A DNA stretch of 64,000 nt from Hermatobates lingyangjiaoensis (taxonomy: Eukaryota; Arthropoda; Insecta; Hemiptera; Hermatobatidae), in contig JAPFBL010000254.1 in NCBI GenBank assembly GCA_026182355.1, forward strand, positions 5,391,001 to 5,455,000, written 5' to 3'. A program made the position numbers and the translations under genes. Shown piece after piece: positions 53,886 to 64,000 of this stretch; position 1 is the stretch's first letter, and every line of letters begins with the position of its first letter. A model generated the notes under the pieces. The model saw nothing but the letters and a program-made list of their open reading frames with translations, ran no database searches and was not told where the DNA came from.

Positions 53886-56800
53886 TAAAAATCTTGAAAT
53901 ACAAAATTATAAATTTGTAAAATGCCAAATTTTACTTATGGAGCAAGTTTTATATTTATTTATTCTTAAGTTAATCTTTTGCTCTTTGCAATTTACTCCA
54001 TTAGCCATATTAAGAAATGCAGGTTATTTGGTATTAATTGTTTTCAATACTCATGTTTACAATATTTCAGCTTTAGAGCTGTTAAAGAGGTATCATTTGT
54101 AATGTAGAACACATTTTGATCATATGTGCCAATATATTAGCGGATTAATAGTAATGCCTAAACTGATTATTTTATCAATTCGTGCATGTATCCATAAACC
54201 AAAGTTGACCTTTTACCTATTAATATAAATTATATTTTATTTATAGCGTGCTGTTCCATGCGAGGTTTATTTCCCGTTATAAATAAACTTGAGTTTAGCT
54301 TCATTTAAGAATCTTGCAGGAAAACGTTGGACTAAACATTTTATCCTCAACTTATTTTCTCTTATTATTTTATTCTATTTTTCTCTTATCATCACTATAG
54401 TTCTCTTATCTCTTCCTTTGCATATAGTATTCAATAAATAATTGAAGTAAATTATAAAAGGAATTAATTTTGGCTAATTGTAAAGTATATGGGCGTTAAC
54501 TATATTTTATAAGTGAAAACCTTAAACAGTTACCATGGACAACAGGAATTCGAAATACATCGTTTCAAACGGAGTGAAGGTCAGAGGAAAAGTTGTTCAA
54601 GGTAGAGGTTACAATCTCTATCAACAGTTGGCAGCCCTGACATTTGATCTGCCTTCAACAGATTTAATTGCATTACTTGTATAATGACAGTGGTAGCAAA
54701 GAGAAAAGAAAGAGATGGATAATTATATCTGTTGATAGTGAAAGCAAGAGCAGACTGCAATAAATCAGCGGAATAGGGCATAGGATGAGTGGTCAGAATC
54801 GCTCAAGCTTGGTGGAGGCTCAGCACTCAGCTGGGCCAACTTCCCAAAAACATGCATTTATTACAGCTCATACTGTTATCAGCGATAATAGGGTGATAAT
54901 AGGGAGACATTCATAAGAGGAGGGGGGAGGGAATGATCGAATTGTAGATCAAAGACTTTTCCATTTATGAAAATTTAACTGACCAAGTAATAGTTATTTT
55001 TACATATTTCATTCTGTTCAAAAAACTATCCATATTTTTACCAATCAGTAGTATTTCATAGCATACTAATGCATAAATTGGGGTTTGTCCTGAAAGATGA
55101 ATAATTAATACAATGATATAACAATAATAATTTTTTATTTATTATAATAACCTTCATTTTCACCAGCTTATAATAAAAATATGTTTATACCTTTTTTTAT
55201 TTCATATAATAGTTCGAATTTTTTTTTTGTAAAATGTACAAAATCAAATTTATCTTTTTTAAATTTTGACACTAAATTTTATTGTTCAGTTAATTTTATT
55301 TCATTTTTTTTCTGGATGTTTGTGAGCATTCTGCAACTAGGATACTAACTTGTTCTCGGATATAAATAAGTTAGTATTCCTTAAATGCTTCTATTTTATA
55401 GAGAGGTGGATCATGCACGTAGTTGCGTGGATTTGTGTTAAACACTTTAAAAATAGATATCTTATGAAGACGGGTACATCTTCAGTAAGTTAATATAGTT
55501 AGTTAACTAACATGGTGCGAGTGAGGGGCATCATAAAGTCGAAACACATTGTGTGACCCTATGTTCAATATCAGAGCTCTATGCTTTGCTACAAGTTAAA
55601 GTTTTTTGTTTTTCTTTTTTCATGACATTTCTATTTGTTCTCATTTTAAATTCTTCCAAGCAGGCGACTTAATGATTATTTTCTGTCATCTTCATTTGAT
55701 ACTTTTTCTGGAATAACGTGAAAATAACTTCTAACAGCATATTAAAAGTAACGATTTCAGAATAGGTCTATTACATTTTCTAATGACAACACTGCAAAAG
55801 TATCCTCTTTAAATTCTTACATTCCCTATTGAGATGGCATTCCATTCATAAATATGTACTGGTCAAATGATTCTAAACTTATTTCAATAAATCAATTAAT
55901 TACTCTTATTTGTCATTTGCTTGACAGTACTTCGGCGAAAATTATGAAGGTTTTTTTGTGTAATGTACCATAAATTACAAGTGTTAACCAAATTATTTAG
56001 AGTCTTCAATTTTTTGAGGTTTTTTTTATTTTATATAGTTTTGGGTAGTCAGACTACTATATGATGACGTGGTTGAAATTATTATTTAACTAAATACTAC
56101 AATATAAAATGATTGTATTAATAATAAAATATTGTACATATTTATTGATGAATATATGAATGGGAATGACCATTCCTGTAATAATTTCAAAATTTTGAAA
56201 GATGTCTACCAAATTGTGACGTTCTTTAAGAATTGGTTTAAAAACCTTTCGAGCAATCAACTCGTTTCAACTACAAAGTGTTTTTCTTGGATGTTGTGCC
56301 TCAGATATCAATACTATAGTGGCTTTTTCTTCCTATTAATAGTATAACCAATCTTTTTCCCGGTTGGTTACAGCTATTTTATCTTTGCTTATTACAACTT
56401 TAAATAAACTAACAAAAATTAATATGTAATGAAGACTTGCATCATTTGCACTGACAGCCTGAAATAAGTTATGATTTATCGATGACTCTGATAGAGTTTT
56501 AACAAGGAGGTCTAACAAGGCCTTGTTAAGAGGTAAAAGCACTGCTCTTCAGTCAGACACTTTTTCATTCGTACTCTGAGAAGCACCGAAAACTTTCACT
56601 TCAAACTGTTAAGTTTGAAACTCTGATGCTCAAAAATTAATCATTAAATTGTAATAGGAAGGAATGCCGCTAAATTTCAAATTTTACTTCGTATATTCAA
56701 ACAATTTTCGTATTTACAAAGAAAGTTTCAAGAAAAGAAACTTTATATTACTTTATCAACTTTAAATACTTGATGCTCATTGTAAAAAACATTGTTTGCT

Positions 56801-58295
56801 TTAAAGTGTATTTGATGTAACAAATTCTATTATCTTAGAAGAAGAGAGAATTGTTCATTTTGGTTATACTTCTCTTAAATATAAGTGTAACATTTGTATG
56901 GCATATGGTGTGGCAGAGGTGTTCAACCAGCTAGAAATGTCAACTGTCGGTTCTCGTACGATATGTTCCCCTATATGATGCTTATATTATATTTCTTTAT
57001 CATTTTAGTGACATCAGTGATTTCACTTCTGGTTTTGATAAGATGTTTTAACATGTGTTTTCTTCTTGACTTCCACCATTGTCTGCCAGGTCACATTCAT
57101 GTTTACCCACTATGTAATTCTTTTCATTCTCACCAAGCGGATTCTCGGCCTTTCTTTCCTTCTGGACCTTTTGAGAGTAATCTAATCACCTGTCGACCAA
57201 TTATGACTTTAAAAAAAAATAATTAAACAGATTCAAATTTTCAAAAGAAAAAAATATTCCATTTTATGTAAATAAAAAATCTTACAATGAAGGAATTCCA
57301 TCATAGTCATAACATGAATTAAAATAGGATGTCTTTTTAAACTTGAAAAGGATTATTAAAAATTAATAGTTTTCATGAAAATAAATAAAAAACATCTTCA
57401 GTGACTTACACTTGACTTTACTATGAGTAAATGTATTCTCAAAATAAATCATGACCAAATTATGAAATTGCGTTTTTTTCTTTAATATTGCTGTCTTGAT
57501 TCTATCAATTATAAGGAAATGTAATCATTACTGTAGCACCATTTTAGAAGTGACTACAGATATACCTAATAGCCGTCATTTTACGGTTATATTAGTTGTT
57601 TTTATACCAGACGAGGACATCCATTAATAATCTATTAATAGCGTGCAATATTTCATCATACAATAATGAAAAAAAAATTAAAGATCTCCTCAAGCAGTAT
57701 TCATATTAATACAATAATGAATGCAAATTATAAAGTTTCCAAAATTCTAGAAAATTGGTTGCTGTTAGTACCTGGTATTACATAAGATATTATTATATGC
57801 CTTTTTTGTTCTATGATAAATATATATATATATATATAAATATTATTAAGATTTGTTAAATGATGATAAATATAGATTTGTTTCAACATCTCTATAGTTA
57901 CCCAATCTACCATAGTCAAAAATGTGTTCAGTAGTCCTCGAAATAGATAATGCAGAAATATTTTGAAACATCTTATTTTCATTATTTTTATGCTTTGGAG
58001 TGACGTACTCAACTTTACTATAAATAAATTTAATTTTATACTCGTCGACAGATAATTTAGTTTTAATTTATTTTAATATGACTATGTTATAGACGTATTA
58101 TCAAACTCTGTGCTAAATTATTATTCATTTAATTAATTACATATATAGTAAATTCAATTATTTATTTTCTTATTGTCGCTATATCCATTTTATCAATTAT
58201 AAAAAATCTGAAATCATTTTGCTAGAGCAATCTAACAAGAAATTATGTTATAATTATTATTATTATTAAACTTAAATCCACCGTTTTTAATATTA
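53886..58295. other. Mostly unassigned AT-rich DNA
   Basis: No gene that I can support in 4.4 kb. Within it, 57395-57440 resembles the minus-strand R3 end (cacttgactttactatgagtaaatg), 58000-58030 is a weaker one, 55455-55560 contains tatgaagacgggtacatc...gtcgaaacacattgtgtg, faintly like the ribozyme-like set, and 57815-57840 is (TA)n. Confidence 0.4.
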
Positions 58296-58737
58296 AATTT
58301 AGATTTTAAGTTCTTTAATGAACTGTATAATTTTGTCTCTTTTAAAGTAAATCTGTCAATAGAAATGATTCGGCAAGAGTCTTTAACCTCTTGAAGGCGA
58401 CTGCCTCCCATTCACATAGAATCTATTCAAAGGTATTGAGTCTTTTCCAAACAGAATTTGTATTTTTCGTCTAATGTTAATTTCAACTTACTTTTAGACA
58501 GTAGTTGAAAAAACAATTTCAGGTTTTGATATTCACAAATATTTTTAAATCCTGTCTTAAAAATGATTATTATGTACATATTTTATATTTTGTACATAAT
58601 AAGTTTACTTTGAATGAGCTTTTAAAACTGAATTATATTTGATTTAATCATTTTTATTTGCTTCCTTTTTCATCCATTCATTAATTCAATCCTTGAGAAT
58701 GCAATTAATGTTCATTAAAGAACTTAAAATCTAAATT
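58296..58737. mobile_element. 442-bp element with perfect 28-bp inverted ends
   Basis: 58296-58323 (aatttagattttaagttctt, taatgaac) is the exact reverse complement of 58710-58737. Near the middle, attatgtaca and its complement (about 58567-58604) form a further hairpin. No frame of transposase length. No target-site duplication is clear, so the class is unknown; a MITE is the simplest reading. Confidence 0.75.
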
Positions 58738-59819
58738 GGATACTAAATACGATTTTGGGAATCACAGTGGGATTCACAGTATGGCTGTGGTGTAAGCGGC
58801 TATAGCCGAGCTAATGTCATTTGAAATCGCTATCATTCGCCAATTTGAGAACTGCTCATTAATAGTATTTCTTTGTTTTGAGAGACCCGCAATGCCAGAA
58901 GCAAGTTTGAAGGCCGCTACTTGATAAGTATTAATACTTTTTGAGTTGAATGCTTGTTTTTGCCCAAGAGATAAAGAAAAAAAGACTGGCTTCTAACTCT
59001 AATAATTCTATGTTCGTAAAAGAAATGGTAACCTCTCCCTGGTGATGATCGTCACGGTGCGATGATAATCCCCCGACGACACCATGATGGAGACCAATGT
59101 ATCTGATTACTTCACTAGTGTTTATTGCACTGTAATTTTAATGGCCGTTTGTTGTCCAGGGGCTACGTGAGGTAACTCTGACTCGATCACTATCACGTTT
59201 TTACAAGTGTCTTAATCATTAAATGGTTTGACTGAAATAAATCGAAGTATTTTAATTTATATGCTTCAGTAATCAGTGTCTGTAAACCCACTTGTGATGT
59301 AATGTTGCACTTTTGTTTTACTTTACTTTAAGGTATAATTGAAATGAAAATATTGTTTTTGCGTTTTAAAGGTATTTACGCGTTTGAGGTCCCTGAATTA
59401 ATTCTTAATATTTCCAGAATGATGTCTGGATATGCGTGGATGAGTGATAAGTGCTTAAAGCTTTGAAATAATCCATAGGTAGTGAGATTCTGTAGGCATA
59501 CGAGCAAATTCAAATCCACATAAGAAAAGTAATAAACAAACAAATAACATTTCACCCTATACTTTTTTGAAAATTCTCTCTGAATGCTGTTTGGATAGAA
59601 AAATAGTCATCTCTAGACAGCACTCTTTGACATATCCTGCCATTTGTCTTTCGTTTCCAAAACTGCCCTCTTCTTCTTATGCAACAGACGTACTATATTC
59701 TACTTCATATCAAATCAGTAATAATTATGCTTTTATTTCTCTGATTATTCTAGAAACTTGGAATTTCGCGTTTAACATTGTCTTTATTTCATCTTTAAAC
59801 AAGTATATCAGTATTATTG
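58738..59819. other. No recognisable feature
   Basis: AT-rich with a short GC-richer patch at 59035-59090. No gene. Confidence 0.45.
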
Positions 59820-60600
59820 TCGTTGCAGGGAACATATATTCTACGCCCCTAGTGGGGCCATGCAGCTATATCCGCAGGCTTCATTGGCTTATATTTGTAC
59901 CACAGGTTCATTGAACCAGAGACAAAAAAGACCACTGACCTTACCTATAGCTGAGCAGGTTCAGTAGGACCTTTGGTCCGGAGATCGATCCAAAACACAA
60001 AATAAGTTGGTACTACAGGCGGTGGGGACTCACGGAGGGGTTCTCTGTCCATCCCGCCAACTGAAGGTTGGACTCATAGTGGCTGTTGGTTCTCACCCAA
60101 GTTGGGTAGACCCTTGTTGTCGCTGTGTGACAAGCAGTAACTTCTCGGGAGGATTCCTGCTTAGTATACCGGGGAGCTAGAGACCTCAAACCCTTACCAA
60201 ACCTTTAGGAACGGATCTTGAACTCAGCTGATTGGACTGGGCAACTAGTACTTGCCTAGTAGAGGCTAGGATCTGGACGGGGGCTCAGAGTGGGGACGAT
60301 TAAATACCATCCCTTCCAGCCCTTATATGTTCAGTTCACATAACTAGCCCAGACCAGGTGGCGTTTAGCCAACGAGAGGTTTGATCTCTCTCTATGACTT
60401 ATTGAGGCACTAAAAACACTCCGCACAATGACGCCCTGATGGGGTCCAATTAACTACTATTAGCAAGCCCTGGTCCCATGGTAAAGGGCTTTGCCCTCTT
60501 CGAAGGGGGATGACCGAATTCAAAGGAATCCTATGATAGTTCTAAAACTGTAAGGCCTTGTAGGTTTAGTATTAGTATTAGGCCTAATTGGTGTATCGTA
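59820..60600. repeat. GC-rich 0.75-kb retroelement-like block
   Basis: Balanced GC content in AT-rich surroundings and abrupt edges (ctacgcccctagtggggcc at 59839; tagtattagtattaggcc near 60570). Many short inverted motifs (cctagtagaggctagg, tccccgg) and stop codons in all frames. It is probably the untranslated or structured end of an unidentified retroelement; no reverse transcriptase is present. Confidence 0.4.
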
Positions 60601-61930
60601 TGTGTGTTTGTCTGTGTGTGTACGTTAAAATTTGAAAGTTTACTAGCTAAGAATTAATAAAAACAAATAATCCAGCTGTACAACAGCCCTCTGTATAAAA
60701 CTGAAATCTCTGTTAAACAAGTATCAATTACACACTGTCTGTATTTATTTCAAAAAATCGTTTTCAGAATCAGAGAGTCGATTACAATTCTCCGATTCCG
60801 GTTCCGATACCTAGAAAAGTTGCGATATTTCCGATTCCGAGTACTCGTCCCATCACTGCATACTATGATTGCATACCCTGAAATGATAACCAGAATAAAT
60901 GACTGTATATAAATTACCTAAACTCTTCTTCAACAATTGATAGTTCATGAGATGGACAGCAATGGCTTCTTACACTGAATCTATTAATAATATGTTTCAA
61001 TGATGTCACAAATAAAACTTATTTGTTAAGTATCTTGTCAGATTTATGATTAGCAATTTTATTTGTTAAATTATATGATTCAAGTGAATGCTAATGTTAT
61101 TTGTGTTTTTTCTGCCAAGTGTTCACTAATAATTTGTCTGCACGAACATACCCATAAAATTTAAATTACTTTTGGGCAGAATGTATTAGTAATATTAGAC
61201 AAATTAAAATCAATGATATTTGTCATTAATTACTTTTGATAATAGCTTGCTGTGAAGTTATGAGTAGACTGTAGAAACCACTTTAGAGTGAACAATTGAA
61301 ATGTGTTATCATTTTAAACACCTGTTGAGAAGTCTTCATTTACAATATGTCTTTCATATTTAAAAGGCAAAATTTGTTACGGCAAGTATTTTATGAAATA
61401 AAAATAATTATCTAGAAAATCAATTATTATAATGATTAAAAGACAATATTTCTTTTAAGTTAAAAAAAGCTAATCCATAATATCCTTGTGGGTAAGTTAT
61501 CTTATCTCGCAGCCTGTTTGTTCGTCCTGTCAATAGTCAAGTGCTGTTTGCTCCATGACGAAACTATTCATTTCAAGTCAAATAAGATAAACCAGATATA
61601 TCGCTTTTCTCACTGATATTTTGCACATCTCTGGGAACCTACTCGCTTCTCATTTAGAATTCATTATCGCCTTTTTTATTAGCAATCAATATTATAATTT
61701 AGTTTATTTTTATAAAAAAATAACACCTATTTAACTCAGATGGTATATTAATATCATATATAATATATATATATATAATATATACCATTTAAAATAAATC
61801 TGATTTGGATTTATTTTATCAGATATTTAAATCGGTAAATATTATCAAGCATAGAACTAAAAGTGAGCCCCTAATTTGATTTCGACTTACTTCCTACTAT
61901 ATTTGCAATCTGTTGATAGTAGTAGAAGTA
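60601..61930. other. No recognisable feature
   Basis: AT-rich, with a tgtgtgtttgtctgtgtgtg run at 60601-60622, a ccgattccg-containing stretch at 60775-60850, and an alternating (TA)-rich palindrome at 61750-61790. Confidence 0.45.
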
Positions 61931-61934
61931 GCAG

Positions 61935-62244
61935 GCAACCTTTAGGTGGCAGTGGCTCTCCAACATTCGGCATAGGACGAACATTGGGCTCTTTCTGATA
62001 CCACACAATGAAGAATAATTCTACATTGGGAGTCCTAAATTTTGCCTAACTCAAGTCTATTTAGAGTAGGGACCTTTACGTTGAGTCTTGGGACCGACGG
62101 GTTAATGTCCTCTCCGAGGGACGACGTGGTCAGATTTACGAGTATTCACCTTCCACGTGAATAAATCGAGGGCCAGGTGGGTATCGAACCCCGGATCCTC
62201 CAGTTTAGAGGTTGGTACGTTAACCACTGAGCCAACCTGTCCTC
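61935..62244 (-). repeat. tRNA-derived SINE with intact Pol III boxes
   Basis: Minus strand starts ggaggacaggt, A box TGGCTCAGTGG (62234-62224), B box GGTTCGATACC (62190-62180), then a body ending near 61935 (gaatgttggagagccactgcc). A tRNA head plus a tRNA-unrelated body defines a SINE. This is the best-preserved copy of the family at 53545 and 62499, and its internal promoter looks usable. Confidence 0.85.
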
Positions 62245-62498
62245 CACTGTTGATAGATAAGTAATGACATTAGTGTCTGAAATGCATTGCATGCAGTCAC
62301 CTGTTTCTACACCCAGTCGTAGGAATATCTATATTTAATCAGCAGTATATATAAATAGTATAAATAGAAAATAGTATATTGTAATATTACAGCATGTAAT
62401 ATAAGATATGAAGCATGCTATAAAATAAAAAAAATAGTATAATATAGTCTAGTATATTAGCAAAATATATAAACAACAATAGTTTATGTTAGGTTACG

Positions 62499-62783
62499 TT
62501 ACAGAGGTAGTCCCACAAGAGAACACACAAGGCGAAACATTGGCCCTTTACGATACCATACAATCAATCTGCATTGGGTATTTTATATTTTGCCTTATTC
62601 AAGTGTATTTTGAATATGAGTTTTTAACGAGTACCTTTAATCGTATAGACTCGGGACTGACGGACAAGTCCTCTCTGAGGGGCGACGTGCTGAGATTCAC
62701 CAGATTCATTGAGGGTCAGAGTGGGTGTTGAACCCCACACCTACCTGTCCAGAGGCCCACTAACACGGTCTAACCTGGCCCCC
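62499..62783 (-). repeat. tRNA-derived SINE, second tandem-oriented copy
   Basis: Same family and orientation as 61935-62244, 255 bp further on. Body landmarks: aaggcgaaacattggcc, tgcattgggtattttatat, gactcgggactgacgg, cctctctgagg. The head near 62735-62783 reads gggtgttgaaccccac for the B box (changed) and a weakened A box. Confidence 0.75.
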
Positions 62784-64000
62784 TAAACAGCAATAGAAGA
62801 GACTTTTCAAAAAAAAGATACTGTAAAATATAATTTGTGTCTCTCTTCTCTAATGTTCGATTTGAATATTCTCCTATAGCATAGAATCTTACAGATTTCT
62901 GTGAATTTCATATAATAGTTATTTAAATATTTTATAGTGCATACTGTATATCAGAAACTTTAGAAGTAACTTCTGGTATTTATATACATTATGACTATTA
63001 GAGTGGTGAGATATGTATATCGATCTCTCACGGATTTCCAACATCTCTCAAGGAAAAGAAAAAAGTTCGCATGTTCCTTTGTTCATCCATACTTTTAATG
63101 ATCCATACTTAAACATGAAGAAAATAACACATATAGTTAACTTCAGCTTCCAAAGCAATGGGAATTAGAATTATTTATTATTATTATTATAAATGGGCAT
63201 ATATAGAAATTAGAAGTACAACGACGATGGCTTCCTATATGAATGTAACTGGGATAGAATAGAATTTTAATCAATCATGTGTTTTCGAATTTTCACTAAA
63301 ACCATTTTTAGAATATTTTACTCTAATTTGTAATCAACTTTTTTTTCTGGAGAGATTATCACTAGTTTAACTATTTAGCTATTCCTATCCTTTCCTTGAG
63401 TCGTAAAAGGAACCCACTCACGGAATTTTATGTCTCTGCTATTAGTGGTCTCGTTTCTCAGTTGATCGACTGTCAGTCACTCAATCTTTAACAGAAATCA
63501 GCCTCTTTTTCTTTATTAGCACGGACTGGTTCTATTAGTGTCCCTGGGGTTTAGTGGGAAAAGACAATAAAAAAAGGAATGATTCTGATATTATTCTAAC
63601 TAATTAAAAATAGCAAAAAAGTAATGCCATTTGCAAATGAATTATTTCCAATTGACATTATTGCTTTTATTTATATAATCTTTACAAAATGTCTTGTTTG
63701 ATATTAGAATATAAATATTAGTTGTACTTCTTAGAAAGTATCATAAATTATTTTGACGTTCTCTGAAATAGTTATTTAGGACAAAAACAAGAAGACATTA
63801 CAAACGGCGTCAGCCAGGCAGAAGTATTAACAACACAACATGAACATTTTTTATTATTACAATATTACAAATTCCATTTTCACATTACAACAACTTTTGC
63901 ATTCAAGGATGAAATATTTCTCTTGGAAATATTTAATGTATATTTTAAATTATTTTGTTAGTTAGTATATTTTAATACTAAAACAAATAATTTAAATATA
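62784..64000. other. No recognisable feature
   Basis: AT-rich to the window end. A mildly GC-richer stretch at 63395-63560 has no recognised content. Confidence 0.45.

Noticed and set aside
55455..55560. tatgaagacgg ... gtcgaaacacattgtgtg, considered as a hammerhead-like module
   Set aside because: The two core halves are about 80 bases apart without a convincing stem II; kept only as a note in the region entry.

Overview
This is AT-rich, intron/intergenic-type DNA from an animal nuclear genome. Evidence: no long open reading frames in 64 kb, abundant microsatellites ((TA)n, (GT)n, (CA)n, (GA)n), tRNA-derived SINEs with Pol III A and B boxes, decayed Helitrons, non-LTR retrotransposon debris, hAT-like and MULE-like transposase remnants, and MITE-like elements. 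The mix suggests an invertebrate; a mollusc or chelicerate is my guess, but the sequence does not settle it. I see no complete gene. The best protein-coding candidate that does not look like a transposon is one 195-nt exon at 43158-43352, with a good acceptor, a strong donor and a single open frame.

Layout. 1-5.1 kb: microsatellites, a 350-bp inverted repeat, and a minus copy of interspersed family R1. 5.2-11.3 kb: one partial and one nearly full-length internally deleted Helitron, plus two oppositely oriented fragments of one LINE family (RT C-terminal zinc knuckle plus a 3' tail I call R3). 11.5-17.2 kb: family R2, a 259-bp TA-flanked MITE, short palindromic modules, a GC-rich LINE-5'-end-like block. 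18.7-20.8 kb: a cluster of short modules interleaved with (TA)n. 24.3-25.4 kb: two more palindromic modules and a 300-bp pyrimidine tract. 26-28.7 kb: a direct-repeat pair and a second Helitron. 30.7 kb: a further module. 34.5 kb: MULE transposase remnant. 38.2-39.3 kb: a second module cluster. 41-46 kb: R2/R1 copies, the exon candidate, a (CA)n tract and another module. 47.3-48.5 kb: SINE, hAT ends, LINE RT fragment, 15-bp tandem repeat, palindromic module. 50-64 kb: LINE fragment, several SINEs, a 442-bp element with perfect 28-bp inverted repeats, and a GC-rich 0.75-kb repeat block.

Main finding. About twenty short modules, many in inverted pairs and many touching (TA)n, share one arrangement: CTGANGA, one extra nucleotide, a short hairpin, GAAA, a very short palindromic segment, one nucleotide, then the complement of the bases just before CTGANGA. 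This is the layout of a minimal type I hammerhead ribozyme whose stem III is so short and self-complementary that it would work as a dimer. The cleanest copies are 24612-24647 (minus) and 30775-30808 (plus). Hammerheads of this kind are known from Penelope-like retroelements and small non-autonomous retroelements. Here several sequence families carry different stems on the same fold, and no Penelope reverse transcriptase is visible in the window. Activity is an inference that needs testing.
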